Shown here: positions 22,473 through 30,318 of the stretch, piece by piece
Layout: every line of letters starts with the position of its first letter
Position numbering within the stretch: position 1 is the first letter of the stretch
Assembly: GCA_910575585.1 (NCBI GenBank)
Contig: CAJTGF010000056.1
Coordinates: forward strand, 1-35,546
Length of the DNA stretch: 35,546 nucleotides
DNA from: Clostridiaceae bacterium
GTDB taxonomy: Bacteria > Bacillota > Clostridia > Lachnospirales > Lachnospiraceae
Direction: 5' to 3'
The notes under the pieces: generated by a model
Databases searched by the model: none
What the model saw: the letters and a program-made list of their open reading frames with translations, nothing else
What the model was told of the DNA's origin: nothing
Translations under genes and position numbers: made by a program

Positions 22473-23228
22473 TTATAATTTGAGGAGCCGACAGTAATCT
22501 CTCTCAGTCTCAATAACACATTCAGCAATCAGTTTGGAGAATGGTTCTATATCATTCAGTCGTCTGGAAGCAGATAGGGCATTGATATAGTCATTTCTCC
22601 ATATGGGGGGAATTGATACCACACCATAGCCGGCATTCACCAGTATAAGGTTCATCAGGAGCCGAGCAGTTCTGCCGTTTCCATCAACGAATGGGTGAAT
22701 GTCAACAAGACGCTTGTGTGCCATGGCCGCCAACTCAATAGGGTGGAGGGTAGACCGTGAGGAATGTATCTGATCTGCCAGGTGCTTCATAAGCTGAGGA
22801 ACGTCCTCCGGTGATGGTGGTATATATTCCGTTCCGGAAATATATACCTGAATGGAGCGGTACTGGCCGGCCTGATCAGCATCAACCTTCTGATAAAATA
22901 GGCGGTGAAGTTTCCAGATAGTCTCCTCAGTGATCTTCATATCCTGTTGCCTTGCCAGTTCCAGCATGAAGTCGTAAGCAGCTCCATGGCCGACAGCTTC
23001 ATAGCAATCCTTCAGCGGGCGGCCGCCAACAGTGATACCATCCTCCAGTAGTATCTTTGTTTCGGATATTGTGAGGGTATTTCCCTCCAGAGCATTGCTG
23101 CTATAGGTAAAGCCAATACGAAAATAGTCATCCAGGGATTTAAGTTCTTCCTTTGCCAGCGGACGGGCAGAGGATATTTTTTGTTTATAGAAATCTGCTT
23201 TTTGTAGCAGTTCATGTAATGTTGGCAT
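22473..23228 (-). CDS. Fic family protein (class II type)
   Basis: A 251-aa Fic-domain protein, predicted to transfer AMP (or another nucleotide moiety) to a protein hydroxyl. The active-site loop HPFVDGNGRTAR is complete (H178, G183-R186). An inhibitory helix motif of the form S-x-x-x-E-G is at S44-G49 (SNALEG), N-terminal to the Fic core, as in class II Fic proteins, so activity is probably self-restrained. The start has AGGAGAT upstream and lies 11 bases after the stop of a small XRE gene, so the pair is one operon. It could be a toxin, regulator or host-target modifier; the target is unknown. Confidence 0.92.
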   Translation of the reverse strand: MPTLHELLQKADFYKQKISSARPLAKEELKSLDDYFRIGFTYSSNALEGNTLTISETKILLEDGITVGGRPLKDCYEAVGHGAAYDFMLELARQQDMKITEETIWKLHRLFYQKVDADQAGQYRSIQVYISGTEYIPPSPEDVPQLMKHLADQIHSSRSTLHPIELAAMAHKRLVDIHPFVDGNGRTARLLMNLILVNAGYGVVSIPPIWRNDYINALSASRRLNDIEPFSKLIAECVIETERDYCRLLKL

Positions 23229-23239
23229 TATGTGATCTC

Positions 23240-23461
23240 CTATTCTGTGCTGCCTGTATGGTTGGGTATATATTCCATGATGTCTCCTGGTTGACAGTTA
23301 AGAGCTTCACATATATTGCTCAATACTTCTGTTGTAACAGTTTCACCCTTCGATAATTTGGCAAGTGTAGGAGAAGAAATGATTTTATTATTTAATAAAT
23401 CAGTTTTTTTCATTCCTTTGCGAGCCAATAAATCGAAGAGCTTATAGTATTTCATGCTCAT
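23240..23461 (-). CDS. Small XRE/Cro-type regulator upstream of fic
   Basis: A 73-aa single-domain helix-turn-helix protein of the YozG-like kind (KYYKLFDLLARKGMKKTDLL, then SSPTLAKLSKGETVTTEVL and ICEALNCQPGDIMEY). It heads the operon with fic and probably represses it through the dyad at 23479-23494. The ATG at 23461 has AAGGAGG upstream. A nearby ATG at 23466 is out of frame. Confidence 0.88.
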   Translation of the reverse strand: MSMKYYKLFDLLARKGMKKTDLLNNKIISSPTLAKLSKGETVTTEVLSNICEALNCQPGDIMEYIPNHTGSTE

Positions 23462-23478
23462 TGCATCACCTCCTTGTA

Positions 23479-23510
23479 TTTAGTATACACTAAAATTAAA
23501 TAAGCGTCAA
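23479..23510 (-). promoter_or_regulatory. XRE-fic promoter and operator
   Basis: On the minus strand TTGACG (complement of 23505-23510), 17 bp and TATACT (complement of 23482-23487) form a good promoter. TTTAGT (23479-23484) / ACTAAA (23489-23494) is a perfect dyad over the -10. The half-site TTAGTG recurs in TTAGTGAAAGC at 23520-23530 and 23566-23576. Confidence 0.65.
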
Positions 23511-23600
23511 TTAAAAAAATTAGTGAAAGCTGTTGATAAAATAATTAATGTATGCTGATATAATTTTAGTGAAAGCGAAATCCAAAGAAAGCAGTGCTAA

Positions 23601-24038
23601 ATGAAGCAGATAACCAAAACCAGAAAAGCGGTATGCGCCATGGCAAACCAGTTAAGGAAAGCCGGCTATTCTCTGTCCCAGGCATTCAAGAAAGCATGGA
23701 GCCGTGTCAAGTTGTCCATGACGATCCGGGCAGCAGGAACCACCTTTGAGAACCGCCAGGAGCGTTTAGGATTTCTGAAACAGTTCAGACTGGAAGACTT
23801 AAGCGTGACGCTGGAAAAGGAACCAGAGAATAAGTTTGACAGCAATGCAATACGGATTGTGGTCCATATCCATCCGATTTCGAAAAAGACTGTCATTGGA
23901 TACGTGCCGAACGTGCTTGCAAAGGAATTATCAAAGGTAATGGATGCCGGGGTTACGATCAGAACCAAGATGCTGGGTGTCATAGGCGGCTACAGTTACA
24001 AAGAAACCTTGGGGATGCTGGTAAATATTGCGATATAG
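23601..24038 (+). CDS. HIRAN domain protein
   Basis: A 145-aa protein. The first 40 residues are basic (ITKTRKAVCAMANQLRKAGY and a following AWSRVKL), and the remainder is a HIRAN domain (AGTTFENRQERLGFLKQF, then PENKFDSNAIRIVV and IGYVPNVLAKELSKVMDAG). HIRAN domains bind DNA ends or unusual DNA structures and are usually fused to helicases or nucleases; a stand-alone form with this basic N-terminus is common on mobile elements. The ribosome site before 23601 is weak; ATG 23640 is an alternative. Two TTAGTGAAAGC repeats lie upstream, perhaps tying its control to the XRE protein. Confidence 0.82.
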   Translation: MKQITKTRKAVCAMANQLRKAGYSLSQAFKKAWSRVKLSMTIRAAGTTFENRQERLGFLKQFRLEDLSVTLEKEPENKFDSNAIRIVVHIHPISKKTVIGYVPNVLAKELSKVMDAGVTIRTKMLGVIGGYSYKETLGMLVNIAI

Positions 24039-24046
24039 AGAAAAAG

Positions 24047-24077
24047 CCCTTGCCAGAGCGGCCACTCCGGCAGGGGC
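24047..24077 (+). other. Hairpin after the HIRAN gene
   Basis: GCCCTTGCC pairs with GGCAGGGGC around a 13-base loop. There is no T-run, so termination is uncertain. Confidence 0.4.
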
Positions 24078-24162
24078 AAATAACCCGCCAATCTGATAAA
24101 TGGAGGATGCAGGCAGTATATCACGCCTGCTGCCCTCTGTAAAGGGAGGATGATAAACTCAT

Positions 24163-24417
24163 ATGAAATTTATCACGGAGACAGATTCTATAGCTTATGC
24201 CCAACTCCATGAAATTTTCATCTTGCGGAAGCAGAGAAGCGAACTTTTATCGCCAGGTATAGTGGATGCTATCAGGAAATGGAGTGGTGGCAGCGAAATC
24301 GCACATATCAATTATGGGTACCAATATGGGATTATTCAAGGCAAGCGGTCAGAAAGAGCTAGGAGGAGAGGACAGTGGCGGAGACGGTCAGGATTGAGAT
24401 ACCGATCAAGACCATAG
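24163..24417 (+). CDS. Small protein before the tape-measure gene
   Basis: An 84-codon frame with AGGGAGG upstream. The first 63 residues are protein-like (FITETDSIAYAQLHEIFIL, then GIVDAIRKWSGGSEIAHINY and YGIIQGKRSERARRR); the last 14 overlap the tape-measure gene and are arginine-rich. I do not recognise a domain. It may be a phage-derived small protein whose normal end is lost, or a normal short gene overlapping the next. Confidence 0.45.
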   Translation: MKFITETDSIAYAQLHEIFILRKQRSELLSPGIVDAIRKWSGGSEIAHINYGYQYGIIQGKRSERARRRGQWRRRSGLRYRSRP

Positions 24418-27400
24418 ATAATACAGACCCGGAGCTTTCCAACATCACCCGGAACTTTGAGAAAATGGAAGAGGCAGCGCAAAGCGCTAATGGAGCGGCG
24501 AAAAAGGCGAACAATACAGTTTCCCAGTTTGATAGGCAGGCAGAGAAAACACAGAAACGTCTGGCGGGCTGGGCAAAAGAAAAGTACGAGATTCTTTTGG
24601 AAGCAAAGGACAGGATTCAGCCGGTCCTTTCCTACCTTGGAAACGGGCTGAGAGGTGTTTCAGGCAAGACCTGGAGCGTTACGATGAGGGCAGTTGACCT
24701 GATTACGTCGCCTGTGAGAGGGATTATAAATCTGCTGAAAAATCCGGTTTTTCAAGTGGGAACGATCCTTGGAGTCAGCATAGGCATGAAAGACTTCATA
24801 GAGACATTTAAGGACTTTGAGGCTGCCATGTCACAGGTACAGGCCATAAGCGGCGCTGCCGGTTTGGAAGTGGCGAAGCTTACGGACAAAGCGAAAGAGA
24901 TGGGCGCGAATACGAAATTTACGGCAGAGCAATCCGCGGAGGCGTGCAACTACATGGCCATGGCAGGCTGGAAAACGGGAGATATGCTTGGGGGGATAGA
25001 AGGGATGCTGAACCTTGCGGCGGCATTCGGAGAGGACCTGGCTACCACGTCCGATATCGTCACAGATGCCTTAACGGCGTTTAACATGAAGGCATCGGAC
25101 GCGGGACGGTTCTCTGATGTTCTTGCGGCGGCTGCATCAAACGCGAACACAACAGTTTCCGGAATGGGAGAGACATTCAAATACGCGGGTTCCATGGCCG
25201 GGGCGCTGGGATACTCCATAGAGGACGTGGCGTTAATGACCGGGCTCATAGCCAATACCGGTGTCAAAGGGACCATGGCGGGAACGGCCCTAAATGCGAT
25301 TCTTACCAGGTTATCCACAAATACCGGCGGGGCTGCGGATGCTATCTCAAAGCTGGGAATAGCATTTTTTACCTCCGAGGGAAATGCCAGGGATCTGTCA
25401 GACGTGATGGGAGAACTTAGAGAGGCTTCCGCCAAGATGACGAAGCAGCAGAAATCCCAGATCGCCAATACCATCGCAGGCTCCGAGGCGCAGAAAGGTC
25501 TGATGGCTATCCTTAACGCGTCCCAGGAGGACTATGATAAGCTGGCTGATGCTATTAATAACGCTGACGGAGTAGCGGCAAGGATGTCGGAGACCATGAT
25601 GGATAATCTCCAGGGATCTCTTACATTACTCCAGAGCGCGGCAGATGGGGTAAAGATTTCTTTTGGCGAGAGGCTGTCTCCTTATGTGCGAAGCTTGGCG
25701 GATTGGATGGCTGGTCAGATGCCGGCATTAGAGCAGGGGCTGGACGAATTTATGGACTGGATTGATACCAGGGTTGGCCAGATCCGGAGAAAGTTTAAGG
25801 AGCTTACGAAAACAGGGGAATGGCAGAACGCGGATTTCCTGGGAAAGGTGACCATAGCCTGGGATGAATTTATAGGGGAGCCGTTTACTGAATGGTGGAA
25901 TGGTTCCGGAAAGGCAAAGTTCGCCGGGATTGCGCAGGATATCGGGGCAGGGCTTGGAACTGGGTTAAAAGTTGGCGTTATGACCTTGCTGGGCATTGAC
26001 TTGGGTGAGACAGTGGATGAAGGTGTAAGCATCGGGGCGTCATTTGCGAAAGGGTTTTCAGACGGTTTTGATTTTGAGGTAATATCAGAGAAGCTGTGGC
26101 AGGGATTTGGGAACCTTGTTTCAAATGCTGGAAGATTGCTGCCAGGTGGAAAAGCCGCGGACATATCCTCTGTATTATCGGCTGTCATGTTAAGCAAGAT
26201 CGCATCTCCATTCAGCAGCATGGGAAGAGGGGCGGCAAGACTTGGAAAAGGGCTGTTTGGAGCAAATCCAGAGACAGGAATCTCTTTTATGGGTTCTTTC
26301 CTGGGTTCAGCTTCAAAAGGAACCGGATTAAAAGGTTTAGGAGCGACAATGGGGATGACCGGATTGAATCTCGGTTCAGGAGCCACTGCTGGAACCGGGC
26401 TGATCGCGGCAGGGACTGCGGCGACAGTTGGAGGCGTTGCCGCTGGAGCCGCATTGTTGAGTGGTGTTATGGACGCTTACAAAGCGATCAGGTCTGATGA
26501 TGCCGCCGAGTCGAAAGTCTATGGGGGATCCGCAGGGTGGAAAGCGGGCGGAGTCGCGGCAGGGGCGGCGGCAGGCGCAGCCCTTGGATCCGTTATTCCG
26601 GGATTGGGAACGGCCATAGGCGCATTAGTTGGAGCCGGTGTCGGCGGCATAGGCGGATGGATTAAGGGAAATAAGATCAAGGAGGAATATCAGGAAAATG
26701 TAGAGGAGATGCGGAAAGATGCGGAAAGAGCCCAGAAGGTTTTCGAGGCTACAGGATTTTCAATGGAAGATGTCACATTTAAAAACGAAGCGCTGACACA
26801 GGCTATGAATGACTCAACAGTATCCACGGCGCAGTTTGCCCTTATGTTCCAAGAGGAATGCGCAAATGTGGCAAAAAAGGCGTTTGGAGATATCTCTTTG
26901 TCTCTGGCCGAGGTCCGGGACGTTGCGGGAAAGATCACCTTTGCCGGCATGACGGAAGATTTCAACGAGTTTTCAAGGATGGCAGCAGAGACGGAATCCA
27001 CTTTGAACAGTCTGGACTCATCCATGGTCAAACTGAAAAGGGAAAACTGGAAGGTGGGCCTTGGCATGGAGCTGTCAGAGAGAGATAAAGATGGGTACCG
27101 GAAAGCGATTGAGGATTATCTTAACACAAACCAGACCTTTGTTGATGATAACCATTACCAGACAACGGTTGCTTTCAGGCTTCTGACCGGAGGCGAGGGG
27201 GACACGTCAGGCATTGACAGCTATTATGGGGGATTAAAGAACCGGATTGAAAGCCTGGGAACCAGACTGACAGAATCTGTGGATATCGCCCTGGAGGACG
27301 GGGTGATCACCCTGGATGAATCAGCAGAGCTTCAAAACCTGCAAGATCAGATCGCGAATATCACAAATAAACTGGCAGCGGCAGAGACTGACGCCAAAAT

Positions 27401-27506
27401 GCAGGCGCTGCAGATCAAATACAGCGGCTCGGCTTTGGATATGGATAGTTTTAATCACAGGAGGGTACAATTCCCCGATGCTTGCATCGTAACAAACTTA
27501 CTATAA
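24375..27506 (+). CDS. Phage tail tape-measure protein, 3'-truncated
   Basis: A 1043-codon frame that starts with GTG at 24375 behind AGGAGGAGAGG. Residues about 120-470 are a TP901-type tape-measure domain (FKDFEAAMSQVQAISGAA, then FTAEQSAEACNYMAMAGW and NTGVKGTMAGTALNAILTRL). A glycine/alanine-rich hydrophobic stretch covers about 670-780, followed by helical, charged sequence. Tape-measure proteins set tail length and are exported with the tail tip. The last roughly 17 codons (HRRVQFPDACIVTNLL region) are not tape-measure but the end of an IS200/IS605 element, so the C-terminus is lost. No other tail gene is visible, so this is a lone phage remnant. Confidence 0.85.
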   Translation: MAETVRIEIPIKTIDNTDPELSNITRNFEKMEEAAQSANGAAKKANNTVSQFDRQAEKTQKRLAGWAKEKYEILLEAKDRIQPVLSYLGNGLRGVSGKTWSVTMRAVDLITSPVRGIINLLKNPVFQVGTILGVSIGMKDFIETFKDFEAAMSQVQAISGAAGLEVAKLTDKAKEMGANTKFTAEQSAEACNYMAMAGWKTGDMLGGIEGMLNLAAAFGEDLATTSDIVTDALTAFNMKASDAGRFSDVLAAAASNANTTVSGMGETFKYAGSMAGALGYSIEDVALMTGLIANTGVKGTMAGTALNAILTRLSTNTGGAADAISKLGIAFFTSEGNARDLSDVMGELREASAKMTKQQKSQIANTIAGSEAQKGLMAILNASQEDYDKLADAINNADGVAARMSETMMDNLQGSLTLLQSAADGVKISFGERLSPYVRSLADWMAGQMPALEQGLDEFMDWIDTRVGQIRRKFKELTKTGEWQNADFLGKVTIAWDEFIGEPFTEWWNGSGKAKFAGIAQDIGAGLGTGLKVGVMTLLGIDLGETVDEGVSIGASFAKGFSDGFDFEVISEKLWQGFGNLVSNAGRLLPGGKAADISSVLSAVMLSKIASPFSSMGRGAARLGKGLFGANPETGISFMGSFLGSASKGTGLKGLGATMGMTGLNLGSGATAGTGLIAAGTAATVGGVAAGAALLSGVMDAYKAIRSDDAAESKVYGGSAGWKAGGVAAGAAAGAALGSVIPGLGTAIGALVGAGVGGIGGWIKGNKIKEEYQENVEEMRKDAERAQKVFEATGFSMEDVTFKNEALTQAMNDSTVSTAQFALMFQEECANVAKKAFGDISLSLAEVRDVAGKITFAGMTEDFNEFSRMAAETESTLNSLDSSMVKLKRENWKVGLGMELSERDKDGYRKAIEDYLNTNQTFVDDNHYQTTVAFRLLTGGEGDTSGIDSYYGGLKNRIESLGTRLTESVDIALEDGVITLDESAELQNLQDQIANITNKLAAAETDAKMQALQIKYSGSALDMDSFNHRRVQFPDACIVTNLL

Positions 27507-27747
27507 AGCAGAAAAGATGATACAATGGAAGCAGAAAGGAGAGTTGTAGATGAGTGAACATATCCACAAGTCGCACAACGTATCAAAGCTTATGTATCAT
27601 TTTGTATTCCCAACGAAATACCGAAGAGTCGTGGTAAGTGAAGAGGTAGATGAGGTAATAAAAGAAACATGGCAACATTTTGGCAACGGTTGTTGCCGAC
27701 AAAATATGAAATGCCGTAAAATCAACGGTTACAGCCTTATATTTTAG
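27455..27747 (+). mobile_element. IS200/IS605-type element, left end and truncated transposase
   Basis: The left end follows a TTTAAT in the tape-measure gene. It includes a subterminal hairpin CGATGC-TT-GCATCG (27476-27489), as expected for single-strand IS200/IS605 ends, then the transposase gene. The right part is missing because the element is broken at about 27670 by the sequence that begins the conjugative element. Confidence 0.7.
27550..27747 (+). pseudogene. tnpA: Truncated IS200/IS605 TnpA transposase
   Basis: Sixty-five codons remain of a protein normally about 130-150 aa. The N-terminus is typical of Y1 HUH transposases of this group (HIHKSHNVSKLMYHFVFPTK, then YRRVVVSEEVDEVIKET). 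After about residue 41 the sequence changes to unrelated codons, and both the HUH metal motif and the catalytic tyrosine are absent, so the product cannot transpose. The start has GAAAGGAGAG upstream. Confidence 0.82.
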
Positions 27748-27957
27748 ATATTTATTTCAATTTACATCAGTTTGACATCAAAACTGATAGTCTTTGGTGG
27801 ATATATTTGGACTTATATGGTGTGAACAGAGAATAGATGTATACTCACAACTTAATAGTTAATGCTATTAAAGGGACATTTTCCAATTATACGGAGAGTG
27901 TCCTTTTTCTGTTGTTATGGTTAAAAAATCAGAAATTAAATTAAGGAGGTTCACACA
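27671..27957. other. Probable ICE left-end region
   Basis: The tnpA homology stops near 27670. GGCAAC (27671-27676) recurs at 27682-27687 and pairs with GTTGCC (27692-27697) across four bases. AT-rich sequence with little coding potential follows until the first ICE gene. A terminator-like stem (about 27869-27907, GGGACA..TGTCC followed by TTTTT) lies just before the DUF6075 gene and may attenuate entry into the ICE operon. The exact end of the element cannot be fixed without the other junction. Confidence 0.5.
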
Positions 27958-28475
27958 TGAACAGCACAGCGTTAAGAGCAGGGGCGCAGAGCGCCAACAA
28001 CACACACATGGTTTTTGCAAACGAGGAACATGAGAAGTTTTATTATGAGAAATTGGAACAGGCAAGGCATCAGGACTGCTATCACAAGGCTTTGATTTAC
28101 ATTCTTGGTATATCAGAGGATACAAGGAATCATTTCAGCCAGATTTATGATATTAAGTCCGGGTACATCAAAACAGAGTGTCTGCATCAGGGCTGGCAGA
28201 CAAGCGGAAGTGTCAGGGTGGTAAGGCTTGCATTTAACCTTTACACGGACGGTACGCCAAGCGTTGATGACTATAAACGCAGGGACGAGCAGACTGACGA
28301 GTGCAGGAGGTATTCCGTAAGCGGTATTTTCTGTTGCGGCTATGCCTTGTACTTCTGGCAGGGCATCCGGCTCCGTTATCCGGAATACTGCCGGCAACAA
28401 AGGTCTGTAGAGGAAATCCTTGCAGAAATGGAGAGGAAACGTGCTGAAAATTCGACTGATGGGAACAAGGAATGA
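27958..28475 (+). CDS. DUF6075 family protein
   Basis: A 172-aa protein resembling what I know as DUF6075 from Firmicute ICEs (HEKFYYEKLEQARHQDCYHK, then LGISEDTRNHFSQIYD and TECLHQGWQTSGSVRVVRLA). No function is established. It is the first gene of the conjugative element, has TAAGGAGG upstream and overlaps the small DUF3970 gene, so it belongs to the partition/replication operon. Confidence 0.82.
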
Positions 28476-28617
28476 TATTAAGTGGTTCGAGAAAATCCTG
28501 AAAAGACAGCCGAAAGTTGTCGTGACGGAATTTTCCGAACTATACAGGAACAAAGGGACTAACAGGTTTTACAGGGCTTATGTGGAAGTGCAGAAAGCGA
28601 ATGTAAAAGAAAAATAA
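28441..28617 (+). CDS. DUF3970 family small protein
   Basis: A 58-aa protein beginning with GTG at 28441 (LKIRLMGTRNDIKWFEKIL, then EFSELYRNKGTNRFYRAYVE), matching the small DUF3970 family of ICEs. The ribosome site GGAGAGG is inside the preceding gene, with a 35-base overlap. Its role is unknown. The longer in-frame start at 28420 lacks a ribosome site. Confidence 0.75.
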   Translation: MLKIRLMGTRNDIKWFEKILKRQPKVVVTEFSELYRNKGTNRFYRAYVEVQKANVKEK

Positions 28618-28638
28618 ACAAACCGGAGGAATAAGACC

Positions 28639-29424
28639 ATGTGTAAAGTGATAGCAATAGCAAACCAAAAGGGCGGAGTGGGCAAGACCACCACAACAAG
28701 CAGCTTAGGGATTGGGCTGGCAAAACAGGGAAAGAAAGTCTTAGTGATTGATGCGGACGCACAGGGAAGCCTGACCGCAAGTTTAGGATTCACAGAACCG
28801 GACAAGCTGGAAGTCACCCTTGCAAATGTACTGGAGAAGGTAATCAACGATGAAGAAATGGAACCGGGCTACGGTATCTTAAAGCATGGGGAGGGCATTG
28901 ACCTGATGCCGGGAAACATTGAACTGTCAGGCTTGGAAGTATCCCTTGTGAATGTCATGAGCCGTGAGCTGGTGCTTCGTTCCTACATAGAGCAGGTGAG
29001 GGACAGATACAGTTATATACTGATTGACTGTATGCCATCTTTGGGCATGGTTACCATAAATGCCTTTGCCTGTGCGGACAGCATACTCATTCCCGTTCAG
29101 GCGGCATACCTGCCCGTAAAAGGACTGGAACAGCTTATTAAGACCATAGGCAAGGTAAAACGGCAGATTAACCCAAAACTGGAGATTGAGGGCATTCTGC
29201 TGACAATGGTGGATAACCGTACCAACTATGCAAGGGACATTACGGCGTTGCTTATCGAAACTTACGGAAGCAGGGTGCGGATATTTGAGAACAGCATACC
29301 GATGTCGGTGAGGGCGGCGGAAACGTCCGCAGAGGGCATAAGCATCTATGAGCATGACCCCAAAGGCAAGGTTGCGGGGGCGTACCAGTCTTTGACAAAG
29401 GAGGTGCTTGGCAATGGGCAGTAA
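28639..29424 (+). CDS. parA: ParA family partition ATPase
   Basis: A 261-aa deviant Walker-type ATPase: KGGVGKTT (11-18) with the signature lysine, DADAQGSLTASLG as the A' motif and IDCMPSLGMVTINA as Walker B. ParA proteins segregate or stabilise low-copy elements together with ParB, and on ICEs stabilise the excised circle. The start has CGGAGGA upstream. The gene overlaps parB by 11 bases and precedes a replication gene, which suggests a self-maintained intermediate. Confidence 0.93.
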   Translation: MCKVIAIANQKGGVGKTTTTSSLGIGLAKQGKKVLVIDADAQGSLTASLGFTEPDKLEVTLANVLEKVINDEEMEPGYGILKHGEGIDLMPGNIELSGLEVSLVNVMSRELVLRSYIEQVRDRYSYILIDCMPSLGMVTINAFACADSILIPVQAAYLPVKGLEQLIKTIGKVKRQINPKLEIEGILLTMVDNRTNYARDITALLIETYGSRVRIFENSIPMSVRAAETSAEGISIYEHDPKGKVAGAYQSLTKEVLGNGQ

Positions 29425-30304
29425 GGCAGGGAGCGCATCAAAAGTCAGGCTGAACAGCTTTGATGATTTATTTGGCGGTGCAGAGAGCGCATCAGGGGAG
29501 CAGATTATCCATGCGAAGCTGGAGGAGCTGCATACATTCAAGGGACACCCGTTCCGTGTCCTTGATGATGAAAAAATGGAGGAAACCACGGAGAGCATTG
29601 GGAAGTATGGGGTGTTAGTACCCGGAATTGTCAGACCAAGAGCGGGCGGCGGCTATGAGATCATAGCCGGACACCGCAGGAAACGGGGTTCTGAAAGGGC
29701 AGGGTTAGACACAATGCCCGTAATCGTAAGGAATTATACGGACGATGAAGCAACAATTATCATGGTGGATTCCAATATCCAGCGTGAGGATATTCTGCCC
29801 AGCGAGAAGGCAAGGGCTTATGCCATGAAGTATGAAGCGATGAAGCACCAGGGCAGCAAGGGCGGCAGCACCCTTGACGAAGTGGGGGAAGCTGCCGGGG
29901 AAAGCGGAAAGACGGTACAGAGGTATGTGTGGCTTGCAAGGCTCTCGGACGAGCTGCTTGGCATGGTGGACGCAAAAAAGATAGGGATAGCGCAGGGAGT
30001 GGACATTTCTTTCCTGTCGGAAGAACAGCAGCAGTATGTAACAGTCATTCTTCAGGAAACGGGTGCATCGGTTTCCAACGCACAGGCGGCGAAGCTGAAA
30101 GAATATGGAAAAAGCGGCGAGCTGACGCTGGCAATGGTCAGGCTGATACTGGCAGAGGAAAAGCCAAAAGAGAGAAAGGTAACAATTAAGGGCGATAAGA
30201 TTAGCAGATATTTTTCGGAGGACTATTCCAATGATGACATAGAGGGCATCATTATCCAGCTTTTGGAGGAATGGAACGCCATGAATGGCGTGAGTAAGCA
30301 GTAA
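29414..30304 (+). CDS. parB: ParB/RepB/Spo0J family partition protein
   Basis: A 296-aa DNA-binding partition protein. The nuclease-like ParB/Srx N-domain is visible (FKGHPFRVLDDEKMEETTES, then YEIIAGHRRKRGSERAGL with the GHRR CTP-binding box), and VDSNIQREDILPSEKA is the typical link to the helix-turn-helix domain (ESGKTVQRYVWLARL). It loads on parS and stimulates ParA. The ATG at 29414 has GAGGTG upstream and overlaps parA. No parS site was identified by eye. Confidence 0.93.
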   Translation: MGSKAGSASKVRLNSFDDLFGGAESASGEQIIHAKLEELHTFKGHPFRVLDDEKMEETTESIGKYGVLVPGIVRPRAGGGYEIIAGHRRKRGSERAGLDTMPVIVRNYTDDEATIIMVDSNIQREDILPSEKARAYAMKYEAMKHQGSKGGSTLDEVGEAAGESGKTVQRYVWLARLSDELLGMVDAKKIGIAQGVDISFLSEEQQQYVTVILQETGASVSNAQAAKLKEYGKSGELTLAMVRLILAEEKPKERKVTIKGDKISRYFSEDYSNDDIEGIIIQLLEEWNAMNGVSKQ

Positions 30305-30318
30305 AGGAGGCGGTAAAA

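Noticed and set aside
24950-26386. Long minus-strand open frames opposite the tape-measure gene
   Set aside because: Proline/serine-rich translations that mirror the alanine/glycine-rich sense strand; no start signals.
26096-26497. 133-codon plus-strand frame inside the tape-measure gene
   Set aside because: It overlaps a well-supported domain-bearing frame and has arginine/glycine-rich shadow composition.
28927-29598. 223-codon minus-strand frame over parA and parB
   Set aside because: Antisense to two certain genes, without a ribosome site.
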